The notes beneath the pieces are model-generated. The model was given only the letters and a program-made list of their open reading frames with translations. It searched no databases and was not told where the DNA came from. Shown piece after piece: positions 42,037-51,259 of a DNA stretch of 64,000 nt. The stretch is from an uncultured Blautia sp. (lineage in GTDB: Bacteria; Bacillota; Clostridia; Lachnospirales; Lachnospiraceae): assembly GCF_947654165.1 (NCBI RefSeq), contig NZ_CANTKB010000005.1, positions 62,001 to 126,000 on the forward strand. The letters run 5' to 3'. Position 1 is the stretch's first letter. Every line of letters begins with the position of its first letter. The translations under genes were made by a program, and so were the position numbers.

Positions 42037-43743
42037 ATGCCTTCCATCCGGGAAATGATTTTATCCGAAGATTATGCAGATTTGATTCTTCCCGTTTATA
42101 CCGGTTTTCTGGAGGAATACCGGGAACAGGGAGCCCGTATTTTCAATGACTATTATGGGATGCTGCACTATCCACTGCAGGAAGAATTTTTTCAAAATTA
42201 CTATGACTATGGTTTTTTTTACAATACCATTCCGAAACTATTTACCTTACTGGATATGGAAAGCCTGGAAGTGTCTGGTATCACAGCAGTACAGAATCAG
42301 CCGGTTCTTGGTCTGAAAGGAAAAGATGTTCTGATTGGATTTATTGATACAGGTATTGATTATACACATCCTGCGTTCAGGAACTCCGATGGTTCCAGCC
42401 GGATTGCCGCACTGTGGGATCAAACCATTCAGACAGGAACATCTCCTTTTGATCTGGGATATGGGTCCGTTTACACGAAAGAAGAAATCAATGCTGCACT
42501 GTCGAGCAGGGAACCACAAACTCTGGTGCCGAGCAGGGATGAAAACGGTCACGGTACCTTTCTGGCAGGAGCTGCAGCAGGAAGTCTTCTCCAGGAACGA
42601 AATTTCAGCGGAGCTGCACCGGAATCTACGATTGCAGTGGTAAAACTGAAACCTGCCAAACAATACTTAAAAGAATTGTTTTATATCACAGGAAACGTAC
42701 CGGTTTATCAGTCCACAGATATTATGATGGGGATCCGTTACCTGATCCTGCTGGCTGACCAGTTGAAGAAACCTCTTGTCATCTGCCTTGGTCTTGGTTC
42801 CAATCAGGGTTCTCATTCGGGCAGTTCTCCTCTTGACTCCATGCTTTCCGTCACAGACCAGTACCGGGGAATCCATGCAGTAGTCGCTGCCGGAAATGAG
42901 GCAGGAAAGGCACATCATTTCTACGGCACAGCATTAAATTCTTCTTCCTATGATACCGTAGAAATCCTGGTAGAACCTGGTACAAAAGGATTCTGTGCGG
43001 AACTGTGGGGACAGCCCCCTGAGCTTTATGCCGTCGGGTTTGAATCTCCTCTTGGAGAAGTAGTCCAGAAACTTCCGCCAAGAATCAGTTTCAGTGATAA
43101 TATTTCGTTTATCCTGGAAAATACAAAAATATTTGTGACCTCAGAGATCGTACAGACCGTTTCCGGACATCAGCTTATTTTCATCCGTTTTACAGATCCG
43201 ACTCCTGGTTCCTGGAAAATCCGAGTCTATACAGACAGCTTTAACAGCGGAAATTATCATATCTGGCTGCCTATCACCGGTTTTTCGGATCCTGATGTAC
43301 GTTTCTTGCGGCCAAATCCGGACACTACCCTTACGGTTCCTTCTGCTTCCGTGTCTGCCATTACCACCGCTGCTTACAATGCCTACGATAACAGCCTGTT
43401 TCTGAATTCCAGCCGTGGGTTTACCAGAACCGGCCAGATCAAACCTGATCTTGCGGCTCCCGGTGTAAACGTATACGGCCCTGCTCCTGACGGGGGCTTT
43501 GCCCGTGTGACCGGCACATCTGCCTCGGCTGCCCTTACTGCCGGTGCCTGTGCACAGATTCTGGAGTGGGGCATGCGAAGGATACCGCCTCGCATTTTTA
43601 ATACCACAGAATTAAAATCATTATTCATCCGGGGAGCAGACCGATCCAGAGATATTCTTTATCCAAACCAGGAATGGGGATACGGAACTTTAAATGTCTA
43701 TCAGGTTTTTGTTTCTCTAGGCATCTCCGGAAATACTTTTTGA
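42037..43743 (+). CDS. Csp-like subtilisin-family protease (S8)
   Basis: 568 residues without a signal peptide. An N-terminal region of about 90 residues (prodomain-like) precedes the subtilase domain, with Asp104 in GFIDTGIDYTHP, His172 in ENGHGTFLAG and Ser495 in TGTSASAALTAG, so all three catalytic residues are present. A large insert of about 150 residues between the Asn box (AAGNEAG) and the Ser box resembles the jelly-roll insert of clostridial Csp germination proteases. A role in spore germination is inferred by similarity only. A promoter of sigma-E type may lie at about 41982-42009. It is followed by the cysteine-rich spore-like gene. Confidence 0.82.
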   Translation: MPSIREMILSEDYADLILPVYTGFLEEYREQGARIFNDYYGMLHYPLQEEFFQNYYDYGFFYNTIPKLFTLLDMESLEVSGITAVQNQPVLGLKGKDVLIGFIDTGIDYTHPAFRNSDGSSRIAALWDQTIQTGTSPFDLGYGSVYTKEEINAALSSREPQTLVPSRDENGHGTFLAGAAAGSLLQERNFSGAAPESTIAVVKLKPAKQYLKELFYITGNVPVYQSTDIMMGIRYLILLADQLKKPLVICLGLGSNQGSHSGSSPLDSMLSVTDQYRGIHAVVAAGNEAGKAHHFYGTALNSSSYDTVEILVEPGTKGFCAELWGQPPELYAVGFESPLGEVVQKLPPRISFSDNISFILENTKIFVTSEIVQTVSGHQLIFIRFTDPTPGSWKIRVYTDSFNSGNYHIWLPITGFSDPDVRFLRPNPDTTLTVPSASVSAITTAAYNAYDNSLFLNSSRGFTRTGQIKPDLAAPGVNVYGPAPDGGFARVTGTSASAALTAGACAQILEWGMRRIPPRIFNTTELKSLFIRGADRSRDILYPNQEWGYGTLNVYQVFVSLGISGNTF

Positions 43744-43752
43744 TTTTTTGGA

Positions 43753-43778
43753 ACCTTTTTCCCTTTTCCACATAGTAT
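43753..43778 (+). promoter_or_regulatory. Candidate sigma-K-type (late mother cell) promoter
   Basis: AACC at 43752-43755 and CATAGTAT at 43771-43778, with 15 nt between them, resemble the -35 (AC) and -10 (CATAnnnT) of mother-cell sporulation promoters. They lie about 20 nt before the ribosome site of the cysteine-rich gene. No sigma-A promoter is evident here. Confidence 0.4.
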
Positions 43779-43813
43779 GAAAGTGTAAACAAAATCTTTT
43801 GGAGGATTTATTC

Positions 43814-44059
43814 ATGAGTGATTTAGCTGCTACAAACTGTGGTTGCGGATGTGATGACAATTGCGGAGGATTAACGACCGGAAATAACGGCATGGACTGT
43901 AGTTGTATTATCCTGATTTTACTTCTGTTAAGCTGCTGTGGCGGAAATAACGGCATCTTCAGCGGAAACAACAATGGATGTGGATGCTTTGGCGGTGGAA
44001 ATAGCTGCTGGCTGCTTCTGATTCTTTTGTTCTGCTGCGGCGGAAACGGCTTCTGCTAA
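43814..44059 (+). CDS. Small cysteine-, glycine- and asparagine-rich protein
   Basis: 81 residues with 14 cysteines, often paired (CGCGCDDNCGG, CSC, CCGGNN, CGCFGGG, LLFCCGGNGFC), and two short leucine/isoleucine runs (CIILILLLLSCC and CWLLLILLFCC). Similar proteins in Lachnospiraceae are annotated as chorion-like high-cysteine proteins; function is unknown. A spore-surface or disulfide-linked structural role is suggested by the composition and by the sporulation-type promoter. The start at 43814 has GGAGG upstream; the in-frame ATG at 43799 overlaps that site and is unlikely. Confidence 0.75.
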   Translation: MSDLAATNCGCGCDDNCGGLTTGNNGMDCSCIILILLLLSCCGGNNGIFSGNNNGCGCFGGGNSCWLLLILLFCCGGNGFC

Positions 44060-44094
44060 AAACAAACGGATTTTTATGTAAATAAAAGAGAAAG

Positions 44095-44114
44095 GGGATG
44101 CCTCAGGGCATCCC
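44095..44114. terminator. Hairpin between convergent genes
   Basis: An 8-bp stem (GGGATGCC / GGCATCCC) with a 4-nt loop. No T-run follows on the plus strand; on the minus strand a pyrimidine-rich stretch follows. It may end one or both converging transcripts. The rest of 44115-44331 shows no gene. Confidence 0.5.
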
Positions 44115-44331
44115 TCAATAGAATATGATTCACTCATATGTAAGACTTGTCTGCCAATGCAGATAAACAGAGCGGGCTCTTCTTTTGTGCCTGTCCTTTT
44201 CTGTTCTTGCATGGAAGAAAGTCTAAAAAATCTTATTGCATTGACGATATTCGACGAAAGAAGAGAAAAGAATTTAAAGAAAAACAAGAAGTGTTTTCTT
44301 TCTTCTATTATGGCAATCTTTTATCTCTCTG

Positions 44332-46083
44332 TCAAGATAAAACGTCAGAATTCAATGCTAATCTTTCTTTAATTTTCGACATTAAATGTATATTGCTGTC
44401 TAATTTGCTCCAAACTCCTGTTTTTTCAAACTCTTCCACTGCACAATTTGCCTGTTTTACGATTTCCTGGTCATATCCAATCATTTCCAGAAGCCGAATG
44501 GCATTTCTTGTTGTCACTCTGCCCTTTTTCAGCAGATAATGAAAGGTTACATCACGCTCTCCGATCTCTTCCTCAAAATGATAATTCTCATAGAGGTTTT
44601 CCAGGATATACGAGAGTTCAATATCATGGGTAGCTGCAAAAGGCAGTACATTTTCTTTTTTCAGCATGCCAAGAATACGTGAAGAAGCACCAATCCGTTC
44701 AATGGTATTGGTTCCCCTGAGAACCTCGTCAATGATGCACAGGATATTTCCCTCTTTTTGTGCTTCGTCCAAAATTCGCTTCAAAGAACGGATTTCCACA
44801 ATATAGTAGCTCTCACCGCTTTCCAGATCATCCCGAAGTGCCATGGAGGTCATAACTTTTAAATAAGATGCCTCATAGGAAGTCGCTGTACAGGTAAAAA
44901 TTGTCTGTGCCAGTATGGCATTGACTGCAATATTTTTCAAAAATGTGGATTTTCCGGATGCATTGGAGCCGGTAACTAAGATGCCTCCCTCTGCCCGGAT
45001 ACTGTTTGCCACAGGGTCTTTGATCAGCGGATGATAGAGATTGGAAACCTCCATGAAAGCCTGTCCAGCCTGTTGAAACTGCGGAATACAGTAATAGGGC
45101 AATGCCCTGCGGACAGAAGCAATGGAAATCATGCTGTCCAAATAGCCAAACAAGGCGATCAGACCTTCGATTTCTGCCTGGTTCTGCTTCATGTTCTCCA
45201 TCATATCGTTGAATTTGATGAGATCAATGTGGGTGAGCATCCGCACATAATCCATCATCATACCTTCCACACCGCCACCGGCAGAGCTGCGGTCAAGGAC
45301 AAGAGAAGAACCTCTCTGAAAACGTGATAAACTCTCTGCGTACGTTTCTCCCTGCTGTACATATTCTTTTAAATCCGTTATATTTAACTTTTTCAGTTCT
45401 CTTTCAGCCTGCAAAAGCTGGATCACACAGCGGAAACAGGTAAGATAGCTGTCAATCTCATGCTTTACTCCCATATAAGTAACAATATTGAACACACAGA
45501 CTGCCAGAAAAATGTACACACCAGGATTTGGCATTGCCATAAAATAAAAAAGGGACAGGAAAAAGGCGGCAAAATGAAGCATTTGTGTCCGGCTGCTGCG
45601 GATGGTTACCTCCTTTGCCACATGGATGGCCTCGAACACACTTACTTTTCCCGGCTGCCGGATTCCGGAAAGCACTGTCTGAAGCTGGATCCGTTCTTTC
45701 TCATGAGTATCAAAATAATTGATCAGCTCCTGACGCCTTTGTAACTCTTTTTGTTGAAACACAGGTTTTCTCAGAAGATCGTAGAGCACTTCTCCGCCTA
45801 CGGCAGAAACACTTTGATTCAACTGGACGAAGATCCGATCCATCTCCAGATCATTCCAGGTAATGTCATCAATATAAAATCCCTCTTTTTCTCTCTGACA
45901 GAAGAACTGGGCAATATGCTCCAGTTCTTCATAGGTGTATTCCTTTTGAGGGATGTTTCCCCAGCTTTCACGCAGCCGCAAAAGGGCAAACTTTCTCCTG
46001 TTTTTATTCTCGACCCATATCCAGAGTGCCATGCCTCCAATCACCAGAAAAAGAATCAGAACTCCCAGAATTACATCCTTCAT
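44332..46083 (-). CDS. Membrane-anchored MutS-family ATPase
   Basis: 583 residues. An N-terminal membrane helix (about residues 4-22) and a central hydrophobic pair (about residues 170-210) are unlike classical MutS. The C-terminal half is a MutS ATPase: Walker A GSNASGKSTF at about 372-381, Walker B ILCIIDEVLRGTNTIER and the ATHD motif. No mismatch-recognition domain I and no MutS2 Smr nuclease domain are present. Such MutS-like proteins are common in Firmicutes, with unknown roles. The gene follows hemL by 9 nt, with its AAGGAG in the gap, so it is probably the last gene of the heme-precursor operon. Confidence 0.85.
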   Translation of the reverse strand: MKDVILGVLILFLVIGGMALWIWVENKNRRKFALLRLRESWGNIPQKEYTYEELEHIAQFFCQREKEGFYIDDITWNDLEMDRIFVQLNQSVSAVGGEVLYDLLRKPVFQQKELQRRQELINYFDTHEKERIQLQTVLSGIRQPGKVSVFEAIHVAKEVTIRSSRTQMLHFAAFFLSLFYFMAMPNPGVYIFLAVCVFNIVTYMGVKHEIDSYLTCFRCVIQLLQAERELKKLNITDLKEYVQQGETYAESLSRFQRGSSLVLDRSSAGGGVEGMMMDYVRMLTHIDLIKFNDMMENMKQNQAEIEGLIALFGYLDSMISIASVRRALPYYCIPQFQQAGQAFMEVSNLYHPLIKDPVANSIRAEGGILVTGSNASGKSTFLKNIAVNAILAQTIFTCTATSYEASYLKVMTSMALRDDLESGESYYIVEIRSLKRILDEAQKEGNILCIIDEVLRGTNTIERIGASSRILGMLKKENVLPFAATHDIELSYILENLYENYHFEEEIGERDVTFHYLLKKGRVTTRNAIRLLEMIGYDQEIVKQANCAVEEFEKTGVWSKLDSNIHLMSKIKERLALNSDVLS

Positions 46084-46092
46084 ATATGCTCC

Positions 46093-47364
46093 TTAAAAAT
46101 AGCGGTTGATCAGATCCAGTGTTGTCCCTATATCTTCCTGCGTATGTGCATCAGAAAGGAACATGGCTTCAAACTGAGACGGTGCCATATGAACTCCGTG
46201 GTTCAGCATATACTGGAAATAATCTGCAAATTTTTTCGTATCGGATGTTTTTGCTGTTGCATAATCTTTTACCTTTTCTTCTGTAAAGAAAATACAACCA
46301 AGAGAGGATACAGAATTGACCTGATACGGAAGATCTTTTTCCAGCAAGATACGGCGGATACCATCATACAGTACCTGTCCCTTCTGATAAAGCCGTGTAT
46401 AGATTTCCTGGTCTTCCCATAAAATTTTAAGCTGCTCCAACCCTGCCGCCATGGCAATAGGATTACCGCTTAAAGTTCCCGCCTGATAAACAGGACCTGC
46501 CGGAGCGACCATTTCCATAATCTCTTTTCTTCCGCCATAAGCACCTACCGGCATGCCGGCTCCAATGATCTTTCCGTAAGTGACCAAATCCGGTGTCACT
46601 TGATAAAAGCCTGCTGCTCCGGAAAAACTAAGACGGAATCCGGTAATGACTTCATCAAAAATCAATAATGCACCATGCTCATCGCATAATCTCCGCAATC
46701 CCTGCAAAAATCCGTCTTCCGGAGGAACCACACCCATGTTTGCACCTACCGGTTCTACGATTACAGCCGCTACCTGATCGTTGCTTTCTGTCAAAAGACG
46801 TTCTACGCTTTCCAGATTATTATACATGGCGATCATAGTATCTTCGGTACATCCCTTTGGCACCCCGGCACTGTCCGGTACTCCGCTGGTCATGACACCG
46901 CTTCCTGCACTTACCAGCATGGCATCTGTATGTCCGTGGTAGCAGCCTGCAAATTTAATAATCTTTGATTTTCCGGTAAAACCTCTTGCAACACGAAGTG
47001 CACTCATGACTGCTTCGGTTCCTGAATTTACCATACGGATCATTTCCACGTGAGGAATCCGCTCGCAGATAAATTCTGCCATCTCTACTTCTTTTTCTGT
47101 AGCACATCCAAAGCTCAATCCATTTTCGCTGGCACGGATGACGGCATCCTTGATTCTCTCATCATTATGTCCCAAAATCATTGGTCCCCAGGAATCAATA
47201 TAATCAATATAAGCGTTTCCATCTACATCAAAAATCTTAGATCCTACCGCTCCCTGAATGAATCTTGGGGCTTCTGTCACAGAACCATATGCTCTTACCG
47301 GGCTGTTTACCCCTCCCGGTATTCTTTTCACTGCTCTTGCAAACAATTCTTCTGATCTGCTCAT
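46093..47364 (-). CDS. hemL: Glutamate-1-semialdehyde 2,1-aminomutase
   Basis: Makes 5-aminolevulinate from glutamate 1-semialdehyde, the second step of the C5 tetrapyrrole path. The 423-residue PLP protein has VNSGTEAVMSALRVARGFT, LIFDEVITGFRLS, and the PLP lysine in LVTYGKIIGAGMPVGAYGG. Its ATG overlaps the last base of the hemB stop, so the two are coupled. It acts with HemA, encoded at the start of the same operon. Confidence 0.95.
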   Translation of the reverse strand: MSRSEELFARAVKRIPGGVNSPVRAYGSVTEAPRFIQGAVGSKIFDVDGNAYIDYIDSWGPMILGHNDERIKDAVIRASENGLSFGCATEKEVEMAEFICERIPHVEMIRMVNSGTEAVMSALRVARGFTGKSKIIKFAGCYHGHTDAMLVSAGSGVMTSGVPDSAGVPKGCTEDTMIAMYNNLESVERLLTESNDQVAAVIVEPVGANMGVVPPEDGFLQGLRRLCDEHGALLIFDEVITGFRLSFSGAAGFYQVTPDLVTYGKIIGAGMPVGAYGGRKEIMEMVAPAGPVYQAGTLSGNPIAMAAGLEQLKILWEDQEIYTRLYQKGQVLYDGIRRILLEKDLPYQVNSVSSLGCIFFTEEKVKDYATAKTSDTKKFADYFQYMLNHGVHMAPSQFEAMFLSDAHTQEDIGTTLDLINRYF

Positions 47365-48350
47365 TATCCAATTCTCCCTTCGTCCATGAATTTCGCAATT
47401 TCTTTTGCAAAATAAGTAAGATAAATATCCGTACCTGCACGATATGCACTGGCTGCCATCTCACAGATAATACGGTCTTCTTCAATGCATCCAAGTTTTG
47501 CTCCTGCTTTTACCATAGCATATTCACCACTTACGGAATACGCAGCAACAGGCAGATCAATGGCATCCTTTACTTCCCGGATCATATCCAGATAGGACAG
47601 TGCAGGTTTTACCATAATGATATCCGCACCTTCCTCTACGTCTAAAATGGCCTCTTTGAGTCCTTCTCTCCGGTTATGGAAATCCATCTGATAACTCTTT
47701 CTGTCTCCAAAGGAAGGAGCAGAACCTGCTGCATCACGGAACGGACCGTAAAATGCAGAGGCATATTTTACCGCATAGGACATGATCGGGGTTTCCTTAT
47801 GATTATTTGCATCTAAGATCTCCCGGATCGCTCTGACACGTCCATCCATCATATCAGAAGGTGCCACCATATCCGCACCTGCCTGCACATGAGAAAGGGC
47901 TGTCTTTGCCAGTAATTCCAACGTCTGGTCGTTTTCTACTTCTGTTCCGCAAAGGACACCGCAATGTCCGTGGGAGGTGTACTCACACATACACACATCT
48001 GTGATCAGATACATCTCGTTTTTCAGTTCTGCTCTGGCTTTTTCCAGAGCTTTCTGTACAATCCCATCCTGTGCATAAGCCTGGCTTCCTACCTCGTCTT
48101 TGTGATCCGGTATGCCGAAAAACATGACTTTATTGACACCGGCATCTAACAGTTCTTCCAGTGTTCCCGGTAAAGTATCTACACTATACCGGTACTGTCC
48201 CGGCATGGTAGGGATCTCTTCTTTGATATTGGTTCCTTCTTTTACAAAAATCGGATAGATAAGGGAACTTTTATCCATACGGGTTTCCCTTACCATCTTT
48301 CTTAATACTTCGCTTCCTCTTAAACGCCTGGGCCTGATGCTCATTTCCAT
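47364..48350 (-). CDS. hemB: Porphobilinogen synthase (5-aminolevulinate dehydratase)
   Basis: Condenses two 5-aminolevulinate molecules to porphobilinogen. The 328-residue protein has the cysteine-type metal site (CMCEYTSHGHCGVLCG), Schiff-base lysines in SYAVKYASAFYGPFR and IIMVKPALSYLD, and the RRLR start. It follows cobA/hemD by 1 nt and precedes hemL with an overlap. Confidence 0.96.
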   Translation of the reverse strand: MEMSIRPRRLRGSEVLRKMVRETRMDKSSLIYPIFVKEGTNIKEEIPTMPGQYRYSVDTLPGTLEELLDAGVNKVMFFGIPDHKDEVGSQAYAQDGIVQKALEKARAELKNEMYLITDVCMCEYTSHGHCGVLCGTEVENDQTLELLAKTALSHVQAGADMVAPSDMMDGRVRAIREILDANNHKETPIMSYAVKYASAFYGPFRDAAGSAPSFGDRKSYQMDFHNRREGLKEAILDVEEGADIIMVKPALSYLDMIREVKDAIDLPVAAYSVSGEYAMVKAGAKLGCIEEDRIICEMAASAYRAGTDIYLTYFAKEIAKFMDEGRIG

Positions 48351-48351
48351 A

Positions 48352-49884
48352 TTACTGTACCTCCTGCTTTCTGGCTGTTTTTTCTTTTAATTCTATGACT
48401 AGATCAAGGACACTGTCAATGGTTGCTTTTTTCGCCATATATGTTTCCATGCCCCACTCATCGGCTGCTGCTTTTGTCTGCTTTCCGATGCAGGCTGCTC
48501 TGACCTTTGTATAATCCAGTCCGGGAGTTGCCTGTACGAAGCCTCTTACCGTAGATGCACTGGTAAATACCGCACAGGATATCTCGCCTGCTTCTATGGC
48601 TTTTTTCTGGTCAATCACTTCCTGGCTCTCATAAAACGTATCATAGGTGGGGATGTCATGGAGCACGATATCCGATTTTTCTGACAGGGCTTTGATGATT
48701 TCCTGATTGCCCATAGCTGCTCTTGGAATCAGTATATGTTCGCCGCCGGCACACAAGTGGCTCAATTCTTTTCCCAGGGTCTCTCCGTCATATACCTTAG
48801 GAATCAGATCCGGGAACAGACCTCGCTCCTCTAATGCTTTCTGTGTTCCCTTTCCAATAGCTGCAATTTTTACATCACGCATTTTTCGCACATCGGTTTT
48901 TGTCTTTTTCATTTCTTCAAAGAAAACCTTCACCCCTGTAGGACTGGTAAATGCCACCCACTGATAGGTATCCAGTTTTTCAAACGCATGATACAGTTTG
49001 CTCTGATCTTTCAAAGGTGCGGTACGGATAGCCGGAAGTTCCAGGACTTCTGCCCCGAGAACCCGCAGCTTTTCCGCCATGGTGGATACTAATTCTCTCG
49101 GTCTGGTGACCAGAACCTTGTACCCTGACAAGGGCAGCTTTTCATACCAGGCAAATTCATCAGCAAGGGCACAGACCTTTCCTACCACAATAATGGCCGG
49201 GGTCTGGATGCCCTGGCGTTTCACTTCTTCTTCCAGCGTAGAAACAGTTGCAACGATTTTTTTCTGTCTCGCAGTAGTTCCCTTCTGGAGAATGGCTGCT
49301 GGCATGTCTTTCTCCATACCTGCCTGTAAAAGTGCCTGGCAGATATCTCCAAGTGCACTGACCCCCATTAAAAACACAAGGGTTCCTCTGGTGCGGACCA
49401 GTGCCTCGAAATCAATATCATAAGCAGCCCCCTGCTTTTTATGTCCTGTAATAATGTGCAGGGAAGAAGTAAAATCACGATGAGTCACCGGAATCCCATT
49501 ATAGGCGGGAACCGCTATGGGAGAGGTCACTCCCGGAACGATCTCATAGGGAATGCCTTCTTTGACCAACAGTTCCAGTTCCTCTCCTCCGCGGCCGAAA
49601 AGAAAGGGATCTCCTCCCTTTAATCGCACCACACGATTTCCTTTTTTTGCTTCTTCTAATAACACTTCATTGATTTTTTCCTGGGGCATGGTATGATGAG
49701 ATGCTCGTTTTCCCACATTGATACATCTTGCTGTCTCCGGGATTCTGGAGAGTACGCCCTGTCCCACCAGACTGTCATAGACAACCACATCTGCCTGCTC
49801 CAGAGTCTGCAGTCCTTTTAAAGTAAACAGACCGATATCTCCAGGTCCCGCACCAACCAGCCATACTTTTCCTTTGTTTGTCAT
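48352..49884 (-). CDS. cobA/hemD: Uroporphyrinogen-III C-methyltransferase / uroporphyrinogen-III synthase fusion
   Basis: 510 residues in two domains. Residues 1 to about 245 are a SAM-dependent methyltransferase (VWLVGAGPGDIGLFTLKG, VVRLKGGDPFLFGRGGEE, GIPVTHRDFTSS) giving precorrin-2. Residues about 255-500 are uroporphyrinogen-III synthase (GYKVLVTRPRELVSTMAE, WVAFTSPTGVKVFF, VFTSASTVRGF). The fusion directs hydroxymethylbilane towards siroheme and cobalamin. The ATG at 49884 overlaps the hemC stop (ATGA); a TTG further upstream is not favoured. Confidence 0.94.
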   Translation of the reverse strand: MTNKGKVWLVGAGPGDIGLFTLKGLQTLEQADVVVYDSLVGQGVLSRIPETARCINVGKRASHHTMPQEKINEVLLEEAKKGNRVVRLKGGDPFLFGRGGEELELLVKEGIPYEIVPGVTSPIAVPAYNGIPVTHRDFTSSLHIITGHKKQGAAYDIDFEALVRTRGTLVFLMGVSALGDICQALLQAGMEKDMPAAILQKGTTARQKKIVATVSTLEEEVKRQGIQTPAIIVVGKVCALADEFAWYEKLPLSGYKVLVTRPRELVSTMAEKLRVLGAEVLELPAIRTAPLKDQSKLYHAFEKLDTYQWVAFTSPTGVKVFFEEMKKTKTDVRKMRDVKIAAIGKGTQKALEERGLFPDLIPKVYDGETLGKELSHLCAGGEHILIPRAAMGNQEIIKALSEKSDIVLHDIPTYDTFYESQEVIDQKKAIEAGEISCAVFTSASTVRGFVQATPGLDYTKVRAACIGKQTKAAADEWGMETYMAKKATIDSVLDLVIELKEKTARKQEVQ

Positions 49885-50780
49885 CTCCTGCCACCGTCCT
49901 TTCTGCAAGCTTCCCGAAGCTGTTTTGCCAGAGCAATCCCCAGATTTTCTGCTTCCTGTTTTGCTCCTTTGATACTGCCTTTTTTGTGGTTTCCGGTATC
50001 TTCCTCATAGTAAAGTCCCATCAGCGTCATTTCCTCATCTTCCACGATTCCGTGAGCAGCAATGGGGGATGAGCATCCGCCGTCTAAATACCGTACAAAA
50101 GCCCTTTCTCCTACAGCAGCATAGTATGCTTTTTCGTCCTGAAAACCGTCAAGATAGGAGACATCTTCTCCGGCTCTTCCCTGTACGGCAAGAATCCCCT
50201 GTCCTGCTGCTGGAATCATTTCTTCCGGCTCAAAATATCTGGAAATCCGTTCTTCCAGTCCGAGGCGTTTCAACCCGGCTGCTGCCAGAATCAAAGCACT
50301 GTACTCTCCGCTGTCCAGCTTTGCAAGTCTTGTCTGTACATTTCCTCTCACGCTTTTACAAACTGCATCCGGATACAATTCTTTTAATTGAAGAATGCGT
50401 CTCTGACTGGAACATCCGATGGGTTTTGTAGGATCTAACTCTGTTTTCCCCTGCGGAAGCACCAGCACATCTCGCGGGTCTTCTCTTTTGGAAAAGGCCA
50501 CCAGAGGAAGTTCTTCAGGAACCTCCATGGGCATATCTTTCAGACTGTGTACCGAAATGTCACTCTTTTTGTCCAAGAGTGCCCGGTCAAGTTCTTTGAC
50601 AAACAGTCCTTTTCCTCCGATTTTGTCCAGTGTTTTATCCAGGATCTTGTCCCCTGTGGTCTTCATGGTAAGAATATCTACCTGGATATCCCTGACATGC
50701 TCTACGATATATGCTTTTACCATTTCGCTTTGCGTAACAGCCAGTTTACTCTCTCTGCTGCCAATTACTACCTGTCTCAT
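49881..50780 (-). CDS. hemC: Hydroxymethylbilane synthase (porphobilinogen deaminase)
   Basis: Joins four porphobilinogen units. The 299-residue protein has VIGSRESKLAVTQSEMV, VHSLKDMP, SSQRRILQLK and the dipyrromethane-binding Cys in YLDGGCSSPIAAHG. Both ends overlap neighbours by 4 nt, so it is tightly coupled with the precorrin-2 dehydrogenase gene upstream and cobA/hemD downstream. Confidence 0.96.
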   Translation of the reverse strand: MRQVVIGSRESKLAVTQSEMVKAYIVEHVRDIQVDILTMKTTGDKILDKTLDKIGGKGLFVKELDRALLDKKSDISVHSLKDMPMEVPEELPLVAFSKREDPRDVLVLPQGKTELDPTKPIGCSSQRRILQLKELYPDAVCKSVRGNVQTRLAKLDSGEYSALILAAAGLKRLGLEERISRYFEPEEMIPAAGQGILAVQGRAGEDVSYLDGFQDEKAYYAAVGERAFVRYLDGGCSSPIAAHGIVEDEEMTLMGLYYEEDTGNHKKGSIKGAKQEAENLGIALAKQLREACRKDGGRR

Positions 50781-51259
50781 TCTGTTTCCTCCCTGCTGCC
50801 TGTCAGATAGGTTTCTATGCTCTGTCTGACTTCTTTTACCTTTTTATGGTCTTTTCCCCCTGCATTCATTCCTATGACAACTCCGTCCTGCTCTATGACT
50901 GCAGGAAAGTGGAAATCGCATTTTTTCTGGTCACTGGCAATATTGACCAGAATTCCCAGACATTTGCACGCACTGTAAATGTCTTCATTTACCTTATCAT
51001 CATCCGTAGCTGCCAGAACAAGATCCGCATCGTATAAGTCTTCTCTTTCATAGATTTTTTTCTGGTATACCAGCTCTCCTTTTTCCCAAAGGTCAAGGAT
51101 TTCATCCGAAGCCTTTGGTGCGATGACACGGATTTCCCCAACAAAGGAAAGCAATGTTTTCACTCTTCTTGTTGCAATGGTTCCCGCTCCGAACACGACT
51201 GCTTTTTTCTCGGTTAGATCCGTAAACAACGGAAATAATTTCTTTTCTCTATTCTTCAT
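50777..51259 (-). CDS. Precorrin-2 dehydrogenase (CysG N-terminal / SirC type)
   Basis: 160 residues with a Rossmann start (FPLFTDLTEKKAVVFGAGTIATRRVK), DADLVLAATDDDKVNEDI and NIASDQKKCDFHFPA. It oxidises precorrin-2 to sirohydrochlorin with NAD; a chelatase for cobalt is encoded at 54809-56473. The start was set at the Met at 51259 because it matches the family N-terminus (MKNREKKLFPLF) and overlaps hemA by 11 nt; the open frame extends further but within hemA. Confidence 0.9.
   Translation of the reverse strand: MKNREKKLFPLFTDLTEKKAVVFGAGTIATRRVKTLLSFVGEIRVIAPKASDEILDLWEKGELVYQKKIYEREDLYDADLVLAATDDDKVNEDIYSACKCLGILVNIASDQKKCDFHFPAVIEQDGVVIGMNAGGKDHKKVKEVRQSIETYLTGSREETE

Noticed and set aside
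44095..44114. Strong terminator for the cysteine-rich gene.
   Set aside because: The stem is good but no T-run follows on the plus strand, so it is listed only as a hairpin of medium confidence.
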